DNA of 60,155 bases, taken from positions 1 through 60,155 of the forward strand of contig NZ_WBVT01000016.1 in the NCBI RefSeq assembly GCF_009193355.1, read 5' to 3'. This document shows positions 9,202-16,972 of this stretch, piece by piece. Source of the DNA: Bifidobacterium leontopitheci. GTDB taxonomy: Bacteria; Actinomycetota; Actinomycetes; Actinomycetales; Bifidobacteriaceae. The notes beneath the pieces were generated by a model. That model did no database searches, was not told the DNA's origin, and saw nothing but the letters and a program-made list of their open reading frames with translations. The first letter of the stretch is position 1, and each line of letters begins with the position of its first letter. Position numbers and translations under genes: made by a program.

Positions 9202-9650
9202 CCATCACACCACCGCAGACCTACGCCCAATGGATGGACGTCATCGACGCGCTTGCCGCAGGCGGCAACGACGACACCGTAATCGCCGCAATGAACCAGG
9301 GCACGCTCGTCTGGCAGTCCGGCGTCTCGGAGCGCTTCGTCCAGCATCTCATCGAAGCCATCAACCAGCGCCTGTCCTCGGCGGCCGACCGGTTCGCCAA
9401 GGCGCAGTCCCGTGCGCGCAGCGAACGCGACGTCATCCAATCGTTGCTCGACCTGCGCAAGAACCTCGCCACGCTCGCGCAGGCCGGATCCATACCGGCG
9501 ATACCCGAACCGTACCGGTCCCAGATCCGCGGCTTGGTCGTCCAGCAGGCGAACGACATCCAGAACACGCTGGAACGTTCCGCCGCCACCGTCGACCGCA
9601 CCGGCAGAATGGCGCACATCATCCGCACCCATCCGGTCAACACGCTGTGA
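9198..9650 (+). CDS. Small helical protein of the AAA+ block
   Basis: A 150-residue soluble protein, predicted mostly alpha-helical with Arg/Gln-rich amphipathic helices (for example AINQRLSSAADRFAKAQSRA). No catalytic motif or membrane segment was found, and the family was not recognised. It overlaps the upstream zinc-ribbon gene by 4 nt and sits 45 nt before the AAA+ ATPase. Conserved placement right before the ATPase would make it a partner or substrate adaptor, which is inference from position alone. Confidence 0.7.
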   Translation: MTITPPQTYAQWMDVIDALAAGGNDDTVIAAMNQGTLVWQSGVSERFVQHLIEAINQRLSSAADRFAKAQSRARSERDVIQSLLDLRKNLATLAQAGSIPAIPEPYRSQIRGLVVQQANDIQNTLERSAATVDRTGRMAHIIRTHPVNTL

Positions 9651-9695
9651 GACGCAAACCTGCACGACCGCACTTGAGACCACAGAAAGAGCACC

Positions 9696-11267
9696 ATGAC
9701 CAACATCGCACAATCGCATGAACTGCTGAAACGGTATTCGATCGCCCGGATCCCGTTCATCGCCATCAACACCATCGAACGCTCCCGCATCCTCGACACG
9801 CTCAAGGACATCGGCGGCGAGCTGAACCTCCCCTTCTACGTGCATACCCTGTCGAAAGGCCTGTACGACCTCGCCTCCGGCCAGGTCGTCAACGACGACA
9901 AGTCGATGTACGGCGCCATCGACTACATGAGCGAGCAGATGAAGCGCAAGCAAAACCTGACGCTGATCCTCACCGAGATCCCCGACCTGTCGACGGAGAA
10001 CCCGGATTCGCGCCAGCTGCTCGACCTGGTGACGCTCGCCAACGAGAACGGCGGCGTCATCATGGTGCTGACCAACAACTCGGTGTGGAACCAGCTGCAG
10101 CGCCAGGGCATGCTCATCACCGTGGACCTGCCGAACGAGGACGAGATGTACGGCATCATCAAGGAGTACATCGACGACTACCTCAACGAGATCCCCATCG
10201 AATGGGACGACAACGACGTGCGTGAGGCGGCCACGACGCTTGCCGGCGTGACGCAAATCGAGGCGGAGAACGTGATCGCCGCGCTCATCGCCAACCGGCG
10301 CATCACCAAGGCCGACATGGACGAGGTGCGCAACGCGAAGAACCGCCTGTTCTCCGACATCTCCGGACTCGAGAAGATCGAAGTGGACGACAGCGTCAAG
10401 GAGGTCGGCGGACTCGCCGGGCTGCGCCAGTGGCTCGACGAGAAGAAGGCGCTGCTGTCCGCCGCCAAACGCGAGGAGCTCAAGGCCAAGGGGCTGCAAC
10501 CGCCGCGCGGCATCCTGCTGGTCGGCGTGCCCGGATGCGGCAAGTCGCTGAGCGCGAAGTCGATCGCGGCGAACTGGAAGCTGCCCCTGTACCGTCTGGA
10601 CTTCGCCACCGTGCAGGGCCAGTATGTGGGCCAGTCCGAGCAGCAGCTCAGGGACGCGCTCACCACCGCCGAGAACGTGTCGCCGTGCATCCTGTGGATC
10701 GACGAGATCGAGAAGGGCCTGGCGGGAGCCGGTGGCTCCGGCGACGGCGGCGTCTCCACGCGCATGGTCGGCCAATTCCTCTTCTGGCTGCAGGAGTGCA
10801 AGAAGCACGTGTTCGTGGTCGCCACCGCCAACGACGTGTCCATGCTGCCCAGCGAGCTGCTGCGCCGCGGACGCTTCGACGAACTGTTCTTCGTGGACCT
10901 GCCGACCGCGGCCGAACGCCGCGAGATCCTCAGCCTCTACATGCGCAAGTACCTCAACGTGAGCTTCGCCGGTGCCCTCGCCGACCAGATCGTCGAACAG
11001 ACCGAAGGGTTCACCGGAGCCGACCTCGAATCCACCGTGCGCGACCTCGCCTACCGGTCCGTGGCCAACCCCGCGTTCACGCTCACCGTGGAGAACGTGG
11101 TCAACGCCTTCGACAACGTGGTGCCGCTCTCGCAGACCAGTCCGGAGAAGATCGAGGCGATCCGCAACTGGGGCAAGGAACGGGCGGTGCCCGCATCCGG
11201 CCGTCCCATCGGCGAGGAGCGTCTGAACAAGCCGGCATCCCCGCGGACCCGCAAGGTGCTCATCTGA
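9696..11267 (+). CDS. Ycf46-like AAA+ ATPase
   Basis: This 523-residue AAA+ ATPase has a degenerate N-terminal P-loop-like domain (about 1-230) without Walker motifs, followed by an active AAA module. It shows Walker A GVPGCGKS at about 277-284, Walker B ILWIDEIEKG with Asp/Glu at about 336-337, sensor 1 VVATANDVSML, and an arginine-finger region LLRRGRFDELF near 388. A helical lid region (TEGFTGADLESTVRDL) follows. The inactive-plus-active layout is that of the Ycf46 group, whose cellular role in most bacteria is unclear. No protease domain is present. It sits centrally among zinc-ribbon, coiled-coil and small helical proteins, so it is probably the motor that remodels one of them. Confidence 0.88.
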   Translation: MTNIAQSHELLKRYSIARIPFIAINTIERSRILDTLKDIGGELNLPFYVHTLSKGLYDLASGQVVNDDKSMYGAIDYMSEQMKRKQNLTLILTEIPDLSTENPDSRQLLDLVTLANENGGVIMVLTNNSVWNQLQRQGMLITVDLPNEDEMYGIIKEYIDDYLNEIPIEWDDNDVREAATTLAGVTQIEAENVIAALIANRRITKADMDEVRNAKNRLFSDISGLEKIEVDDSVKEVGGLAGLRQWLDEKKALLSAAKREELKAKGLQPPRGILLVGVPGCGKSLSAKSIAANWKLPLYRLDFATVQGQYVGQSEQQLRDALTTAENVSPCILWIDEIEKGLAGAGGSGDGGVSTRMVGQFLFWLQECKKHVFVVATANDVSMLPSELLRRGRFDELFFVDLPTAAERREILSLYMRKYLNVSFAGALADQIVEQTEGFTGADLESTVRDLAYRSVANPAFTLTVENVVNAFDNVVPLSQTSPEKIEAIRNWGKERAVPASGRPIGEERLNKPASPRTRKVLI

Positions 11268-11307
11268 CGGCGACCATGCCGCGAACAACGCAACAAGGAG
11301 GCACATC

Positions 11308-11823
11308 ATGCCACGACCAATGCTCAGGCCGACCGGCGGACAGACGTCCGCCCGGACCACATCGCAGAACCGGCTCGCCATGTCGCTCGGCAACGAGCAG
11401 CGGCAGCACGAGCAACAACGCGCCGCCACCGACCATGCCATGCTCGAGAGGACGCTGCGCAAGCGCCGCTCCCCTGGCTACATGGCGGCCATCGCCAAAC
11501 TGGACGCCGGCGGCCACACCATCACCCAGGCGCAGATCGACGGCATCGTCAACGCCCTGCGCGCCGAATTCCCCGACGTGAGCATCACCGGCATCCTGCA
11601 GGGGGTGACGGCGAAATGCTATCTGGGAGCCCCGTTCGAGGTGCATAGCCTCGACCCGATCGGCGGCATCGTGGAGCATTACGAGGTCGGCCGCCCCATG
11701 CCCGGCGCGTTGGAGAAGTCCCGTTCGCTCGCGGCGTTCGGCAACTACGCGTTCATCGAGGTGTACAACGACTGCCTGCGCGCGGTGGATGACGGCGGCA
11801 ACGTGTCCGTGATCCCCGTGTGA
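11308..11823 (+). CDS. Unrecognised 171-residue protein of the AAA+ block
   Basis: The start has AAGGAGG 8 nt upstream. The N-terminal 55 residues are Gln/Arg-rich and probably disordered or helical. The rest looks globular, with LDAGGHTITQAQIDGIVNAL, then YLGAPFEVHSLD, EHYEVGRPMP and AFGNYAFIEVYNDCLRAV. No cleavable signal or membrane helix is seen. It lies 40 nt after the AAA+ gene and is probably the last gene of that transcript, as a GC-rich hairpin follows. Function unknown; its place suggests a client or cofactor of the ATPase. Confidence 0.7.
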   Translation: MPRPMLRPTGGQTSARTTSQNRLAMSLGNEQRQHEQQRAATDHAMLERTLRKRRSPGYMAAIAKLDAGGHTITQAQIDGIVNALRAEFPDVSITGILQGVTAKCYLGAPFEVHSLDPIGGIVEHYEVGRPMPGALEKSRSLAAFGNYAFIEVYNDCLRAVDDGGNVSVIPV

Positions 11824-12387
11824 CGGCGGATGCGCGAACGCGAGGTGGGGCCGCAACGGCGCGGCCTCACCGCTCGCCGCGGGCCGATCGGGCCACGGTA
11901 ATGACGTCATGGTACGATACCCCATGAGTTCGAAGCACTGGCTTCCTCCCTTCAGTCACAGCCGATTCATCGTCAGCTAGGCGCGCGTGTCACGCGAACG
12001 CCGACGCCGACGTTCAGGGAGAAGAAGCAGCGCATGTCCCCAATGGCAAACATCGCAGACCGCAGGTCCGCGCCCGGCACAACCATGCCCGGTTCCGGAT
12101 ACGGCCAGTCAACTCGCAAATCGCTTAGGGGGGGGCTTGCTTCACGGCCTCGCTGATGTGACTTCACGCTTCGCCGCGACACATGTGTCGTGACGTTCCG
12201 CATCACACGTCAGCCGTCAGTACAGCCTTCCATAGAGCGCCATGTTTGCCAACACCCATACAGTCTTTCTTCCGGACGCATCATCGATTCTCGTATCCGA
12301 ATCCCGTGTCATCTCGACATCACCGTCTGCGACAGATATCGCAGAGCGACGCCGACCGTCAGTCGGCGTCGAAGGAGGATTCCGGAC
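11824..12387. other. Gene-free stretch after the AAA+ operon
   Basis: No convincing gene was found in these 564 bases. It holds a GC-rich hairpin at 11845-11870 (10-bp stem with one wobble, no T tract) that may end the AAA+ transcript, a run of nine G at 12126-12134, and two adjacent hairpins just before the next gene. The reading frame open from 12190 is judged untranslated leader because the good start signal is at 12388. Confidence 0.5.
12326..12371 (+). promoter_or_regulatory. Two tandem leader hairpins abutting the Shine-Dalgarno
   Basis: Stem TCTGCGA/TCGCAGA (12326-12332 with 12339-12345) is followed directly by a perfect 10-bp stem CGACGCCGAC/GTCGGCGTCG (12347-12356 with 12362-12371). 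The AAGGAGG of the next gene starts at 12372, so this second stem touches the ribosome-binding site. Control of translation is likely but unproven. Confidence 0.55.
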
Positions 12388-13446
12388 ATGCTGACGTTCC
12401 TTGATGCCAATCCCGCAACCGTCACCACCACAATGCAGGCTCGCCGCCTCGCCGCGCATATCGCCGACGAACGGCGCGTCAGGGCCGTGCTGGTGGTTTC
12501 GACGCGCAACGGGGCACCTGAACCGGATATCATCCCCGAATCCATCGTGCAGCAGGTCGAGGGGCGTATCGACGTCGTGGTCATCGCCGACGACCGGCTT
12601 GCCGAAACGATGGCCGAAGAGCTGGACGCGCTTGGCTACGGCATGCATCCGGTGTACAACGGCGCGGCGCGACTGTTCATGCCGCGCGACCCCAGCCGTG
12701 ACGGCACGCCGCTGTACTACACGGATACGAACAGCCACCGGCAGCGGCTCGTCGCCGACCTGCGGCGTCGTTTCTCCCTTGGCTCGCAGCCCGCCAGCGG
12801 TACCGGACCGGCCACACAGTCAAGCACCACACAGTCAAGCACCACACAGTCAGGCACCACGCAATCCGTAACGACGCACGCCGGCAACGCCAACGGCTCC
12901 GGCGCCGGCGTGCATGGCGACGGGACGGACAATCCGCTGCACTTGCGCGACCCGCACACCGGCTCGCCGATCAGCGGAAGCCCGCAGGAGGTCGAGAACC
13001 TGCGCCGCTCCTATCGTCCGCTGTTCGTGCGCACACCGCAACAGGCGCGCGACCTCGCCGGACTGCTGCTCTCCGACACACGGGACAAGCCGGTCGTGGT
13101 CGTCTCGAAATCGCCGACGCAGGACAAGCCGTTCGTCGACGTGAACCTTATCGCCGGACTCGTGCACAATCGCGCCGTCGTCGCGCAGATCGACACGAAG
13201 GAAGCCGCCGACACGCTCAAGAAGCTCATCGCCAAGCCGGCTTGGGTGTACGGGGACGCGGGACGTGTGTTCCCGGTCGGGTCGGCGTGGAACAGCGAGA
13301 CGGCCAAGCTGCGTCTGTTCCTGCCCAACGTGCACGTCTCACGCATGCTGCTGACGAACATGATGATCGTCGAGGTGCTCGCCCAGTGCTTCGGTCAGCC
13401 GTCGCCGCAATCGCAAGCCGAAAGCGGTCGCGAAACGGGCCGCTGA
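12388..13446 (+). CDS. Protein with an internally duplicated domain
   Basis: This 352-residue protein has two similar halves. Residues about 10-110 (ARRLAAHIADERRVRAVLVVST ... RIDVVVIADDRLAETMAEEL) and about 205-320 (ARDLAGLLLSDTRDKPVVVVSK ... NRAVVAQIDTKEAADTLKKLI) share the order helix, VVVVS strand, long insert, VVVIxD strand, Ala/Glu-rich helix. The linker carries a 15-nt tandem repeat (about 12818-12870) giving Thr/Gln/Ser units. The ATG at 12388 follows AAGGAGG, so the upstream open frame is ignored. Its stop lies inside a hairpin shared with the convergent TIR-like gene. Family not recognised; the alpha/beta pattern suggests a nucleotide- or regulator-binding fold. Confidence 0.7.
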   Translation: MLTFLDANPATVTTTMQARRLAAHIADERRVRAVLVVSTRNGAPEPDIIPESIVQQVEGRIDVVVIADDRLAETMAEELDALGYGMHPVYNGAARLFMPRDPSRDGTPLYYTDTNSHRQRLVADLRRRFSLGSQPASGTGPATQSSTTQSSTTQSGTTQSVTTHAGNANGSGAGVHGDGTDNPLHLRDPHTGSPISGSPQEVENLRRSYRPLFVRTPQQARDLAGLLLSDTRDKPVVVVSKSPTQDKPFVDVNLIAGLVHNRAVVAQIDTKEAADTLKKLIAKPAWVYGDAGRVFPVGSAWNSETAKLRLFLPNVHVSRMLLTNMMIVEVLAQCFGQPSPQSQAESGRETGR

Positions 13447-13479
13447 GCCGCACACGGACACATCCGACTCAGCGGCCCG
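13436..13479. terminator. Bidirectional hairpin overlapping two stop codons
   Basis: A 12-bp perfect stem, CGGGCCGCTGAG with CTCAGCGGCCCG (13436-13447 and 13468-13479), contains the stop codons of both convergent genes. It has no T tract on either side, so it may be a weak or processing-type end. Confidence 0.65.
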
Positions 13480-15610
13480 CGTTCAGGATCCGCTCAAGAT
13501 CAAGCATCACGCGCTGGGCATCGGCGTGTTCGCCGCAACGCTCCAGGCATACAGCCGCCCGCCGGAACTGCGGCTCCCATTGCGGCCGTTCGGCGCCCGC
13601 GCCGGCGAGCGCCGAGCCGAGCGCCCATCTGGCCTTGCCTTCGAGCCGCACGTCGCCCATGCTGAGCGCGGATTCGAGTATGGATTGCGCCACCGCCGTC
13701 TTGCGTCGCTCATCGTCGAGCGCATCGTACAGGTTGAATTCGGCGTCCACGACGAGACGGCGGTCGTGGGCGCGGCGTGCCGCTTCGACCTGACGGGTGC
13801 GGGCCGTGATCTGCATGGCGCGGTTGCCGAGCCGGGTTTCGGCGTATACGGCCACCCAGCCGTGGACGTCGGCTTCCAAAGCGGCGGTGCGGCGCGACTC
13901 GAACGGGGTGGGCCACGCGAAGGTCGGCGCAGCGTCGAGCTGGCGAATCACACGGTCTGCGAGGATGAGGAGGTCCTGTTGCGATTGTGGCGAGGCATGG
14001 CATTCGGATGCGAGCCGACGGTACAGCAGGTAGGCCATGGATTGCGCGTCGTCGGGGTCGCGGTAGATGGTGTTTCCAGGGGCCGGCTCGTTGCCATGTG
14101 CGGTGTCGAACGCGTGGATGAGCCGCGTGTATTCGGCCACCGCGTCATCCCATTCGCCGATCTGCTCCAAGGCCAGTGCGCGGCGTGCCGACTTGATGGT
14201 TTTGCGTACGGTCGCGCCCGGTCTGCCGGGACGCATCGCCGCGCCTTCATGGAAGGCCTGTTCGATTTCGTCGCGGCTGACGGTCTGCACCGGGTTCGGG
14301 TCTGCTGCGATACGGCCGGAGGCTTGGTCGCCGGCGAGTCCCTGCAGCCAATCCAGTTGGGCGTTGAAGCATGCGATGGCGTACAGGTACGTGGTCCAGT
14401 CGTGGCCGAAGCCGAGCAGCCAGTGGACCGAGCCGTCGTCGTTGACGCGGAAGCCGACCATGGTGGGCACCGGGATGGTGGCGGCTTTGCGGTATTCGTC
14501 CTTGTTGACGCCGAGCGCGTCGAATGCGGGCCATAGCCGCTGTTCGATGCCGTCATCGATGGGCGGGATGAGGAACAGACATTTTCTCAGCAGGCCCCAT
14601 TGTTTCAGATGCTCGATCTCCCAATGCAAGGAGACCGTAGCGCCCAGCGTGAAGATGATGCCTCTGACGCGGAAGGCGGTGAGCCGTACGCCTTCACGCC
14701 AGTCGTCCTGCGCATAGTAGCCGCGTACCGCGCCTGCTCGGGGCAACCGTTCTCCGGGACGGCCGACGGTGATGAGTCCGCGGGTGTTGGCCGCAGAGCA
14801 ATTCGCGATCATCTCCTCGAATGAGATGCGCGGCCAGAGGAGGCTGCGCAGGTTCGTGTTGCTGTCGAATTCCGCGACCGGCGTCTGGATGGACTGCCTG
14901 TCGTCCTGAAAGGAGCGCAGGTACAGCATGGTGTCCTCGTCGGCGCGCAGTTCGAACCGCGGCGAGGAGAACATGCGTGACAGACGGCCAGCGAACCGGG
15001 TGACGCCGTAGGCGGTCCATAGGCCGGCGATGAATACCACGGCGCAGAGGCATGTCCACAGCCATGACGGGATTCCGGCGAGCATTGATGATGCGGAAGG
15101 CCCGGCGGCTGCGGCCCATGCCCGGATCTGCTGCGGGGCCGTGCAGCCGAAGGCCAATGTCGCGGTCAGTATGCCTGCGGCCAGCAGGTCGCCGATGATG
15201 GCCGTCAATGCCTCCGCTCTCGTCATGGGGACTTTCGCCGCGCCATTGCCGCTGTTTCGCATCGCGATCCGGTCGAGCATCGGCAGGAACGCGATCATCA
15301 GGCCGGCGAGCCACGTCCACTGCCAGACCAGGCCCGGCCACGCCCACGTCAGCAGATACGACCCGGCGATGAGCAGCACGACACGGTACGTGGTGTCGAA
15401 CATGATTCTGGCACTGATGTGCCTGGCAGCCATCGAGATGTCAGCCAGCTCCCAGTCCACGCCGGCGGCGTTCGCCTCGGTCATCATGTCATGGTCGAAA
15501 TGCCATCGGCCAATGCGGCTCGAAGCCAGCCAATGCTGGATGTTCACCCGGTTGACGCGCACGATGCTCTGCGCGGCCAGTATCAGCAGGAACGCCGTCA
15601 GCAACGTCAT
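13469..15610 (-). CDS. Membrane protein with TIR-like 'LRSF' domain and helical repeats
   Basis: This 713-residue protein begins with membrane helices (about 1-20, 75-115, 145-165 and 185-205). A cytosolic domain starts at YLRSFQDD (about 230-237) and continues with SFEEMIA, GLITVGRPGERLPRAGAVRGYY, DDWREGV and SLHWEIEHL. That motif order recurs in bacterial membrane proteins and resembles TIR or SLOG-like nucleotide-binding folds (inference). The C-terminal half is helical with TPR-like spacing (ALALEQIGEWDDAVAEYTRL and later blocks). The start at 15610 has AAAGGAGA upstream and is preferred to the longer frame. It converges on the duplicated-domain gene. It may be a sensor or effector, perhaps in stress or defence; the function is not shown. 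Confidence 0.65.
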   Translation of the reverse strand: MTLLTAFLLILAAQSIVRVNRVNIQHWLASSRIGRWHFDHDMMTEANAAGVDWELADISMAARHISARIMFDTTYRVVLLIAGSYLLTWAWPGLVWQWTWLAGLMIAFLPMLDRIAMRNSGNGAAKVPMTRAEALTAIIGDLLAAGILTATLAFGCTAPQQIRAWAAAAGPSASSMLAGIPSWLWTCLCAVVFIAGLWTAYGVTRFAGRLSRMFSSPRFELRADEDTMLYLRSFQDDRQSIQTPVAEFDSNTNLRSLLWPRISFEEMIANCSAANTRGLITVGRPGERLPRAGAVRGYYAQDDWREGVRLTAFRVRGIIFTLGATVSLHWEIEHLKQWGLLRKCLFLIPPIDDGIEQRLWPAFDALGVNKDEYRKAATIPVPTMVGFRVNDDGSVHWLLGFGHDWTTYLYAIACFNAQLDWLQGLAGDQASGRIAADPNPVQTVSRDEIEQAFHEGAAMRPGRPGATVRKTIKSARRALALEQIGEWDDAVAEYTRLIHAFDTAHGNEPAPGNTIYRDPDDAQSMAYLLYRRLASECHASPQSQQDLLILADRVIRQLDAAPTFAWPTPFESRRTAALEADVHGWVAVYAETRLGNRAMQITARTRQVEAARRAHDRRLVVDAEFNLYDALDDERRKTAVAQSILESALSMGDVRLEGKARWALGSALAGAGAERPQWEPQFRRAAVCLERCGEHADAQRVMLDLERILNAGR

Positions 15611-15835
15611 CGCCGTCTCCTTTTTCTCACGGCACTTTCTCCGTGTATTGGTGCGCGTCCGGATTGCGCCGCCGCGCAACGAGCCGCCGTCATATCATCA
15701 ACGATACCGCGAAACCGTACAATGCGTTGATCACCGTATAGACGCCATCGAACGTCGGAAACCATTCCGTCATATGCTTGAGCCAATCGTCGTCGACGGC
15801 ATAGCCGACGACCGTTCACGGAAGGAACCGTTACC

Positions 15836-16726
15836 ATGACCTATCCATCCATGTCGTCGAATCCGGCGACGCAGGCGTACGCCGGACCCCAATCCCCCGC
15901 AACGCCGCCGAAATCCGCCAAGGACGTCGAGCGTCAGTGGAAGCACCGGTTCACCATCGGCTCGATCATCACGCTGGTCGGCATCGTGGCCACGGCGGTC
16001 GGCGTGTTCCTGCCGGCATGGACCATCAGCGGGCCGGCCGACCTGATCAAGACCGCGATGTCGAATCTGTCCAGCGACGACAAGGCGTTCGTCGACCTTG
16101 TACAGGACAACACGTCGATCCGCATGACGATGACCGGCCGTTTCACCGTGCCGTTCTGGGTGTTCATGGCGCTGCTCGCCGTCATCCTGCTGTTCACGCT
16201 GCTGCGGCTGCACATCCCGACACTGGTTTTCTCCATCATCATGACCCTGTGGATCGGCGTATTCGCCGGGTTCACGTGGTATGCGGACAACCGGCTGTCT
16301 TCGCTGATCAGCAAGGCCGATGCCGGCGACATCGGCTCGATAATCCAGCACGGGCTCTCCTACGGCCTGATGATCATGGTCGCCGGCACGCTGCTCATGG
16401 TCGCCGGCTCGATCGTCTCGCTGGTGCGCCGCGGCCAGCTGCGCCGCAAGACGTTGAACGCGCTGGCCGCAGGCCAGCAGGCACCTGCCGCTTTTGGCGG
16501 GCAGCCGTCCTACGCGGCCGCGGCTCCCGCACCGCAGGCCGACTGGCAGGCCGCACCGGCGACCCAGCCTGTGGCCACATGGCAGTCACCGGCGGCGCAG
16601 CCTTCGCCGTTCATGCCGCAGACACCCGGCATCCCCGTCCAAGGTCAGGCCGCGCCGGCACCCGGGCCGATGCCGGCGGCGGGCGGGCAGTCCATGCCGT
16701 CGATTCCGCTGCCGCCGAAGCGGTAG
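15836..16726 (+). CDS. Four-helix membrane protein with disordered tail
   Basis: This 296-residue protein has a short polar N-terminus and four hydrophobic segments (about 42-62, 106-125, 129-148 and 175-200, including GSIITLVGIVATAVGVFLPAW). A Pro/Ala/Gln-rich cytosolic tail of about 90 residues follows. GAAGGA lies upstream of the start. The family was not recognised; the layout resembles small tetraspan membrane proteins common in actinobacteria. It diverges from the TIR-like gene and lies upstream of the PASTA protein, so it may belong to the same surface or signalling system. Confidence 0.65.
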   Translation: MTYPSMSSNPATQAYAGPQSPATPPKSAKDVERQWKHRFTIGSIITLVGIVATAVGVFLPAWTISGPADLIKTAMSNLSSDDKAFVDLVQDNTSIRMTMTGRFTVPFWVFMALLAVILLFTLLRLHIPTLVFSIIMTLWIGVFAGFTWYADNRLSSLISKADAGDIGSIIQHGLSYGLMIMVAGTLLMVAGSIVSLVRRGQLRRKTLNALAAGQQAPAAFGGQPSYAAAAPAPQADWQAAPATQPVATWQSPAAQPSPFMPQTPGIPVQGQAAPAPGPMPAAGGQSMPSIPLPPKR

Positions 16727-16738
16727 CGCGGCCCGTCA

Positions 16739-16904
16739 CCGTTCACGATTTGGCGGCCCCGTCAAATCGTGAACGGCCCTTATGTTCGCTTTGCCGTGAA
16801 GAACGTCGGCATGAAGCCGTTCCTGCGGAATGCTATCGCACATGATCTGTGCGATAATGTGCGTTTGGCGTTCACGATTTGCCAAGGCCGTCAAATCGTG
16901 AACG
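16739..16904. repeat. Twin CGTTCACGATTTG hairpins framing a third stem
   Basis: Two near-identical hairpins, 16739-16776 (14-bp stem, 10-nt loop) and 16869-16904 (13-bp stem), share CGTTCACGATTTG/CAAATCGTGAACG. Between them lies TATCGCACA-N5-TGTGCGATA (16834-16856). The first may end the upstream gene. The doubling suggests a small repeat element or a structured leader for the PASTA gene. Confidence 0.6.
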
Positions 16905-16972
16905 GTGCATCATGCTATGATGACATCAGCCTAGACACTTTCCTATCATTCACACAATAATGAGGGGTCGTC

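Noticed and set aside
8055..11462. A 1135-codon open frame on the minus strand opposite the AAA+ block
   Set aside because: The plus-strand genes have ribosome-binding sites, family motifs and coupling overlaps; the opposite frame has none and arises from high GC.
12190..12387. Longer start for the duplicated-domain gene
   Set aside because: The added residues have no conserved pattern, and AAGGAGG lies right before the ATG at 12388.
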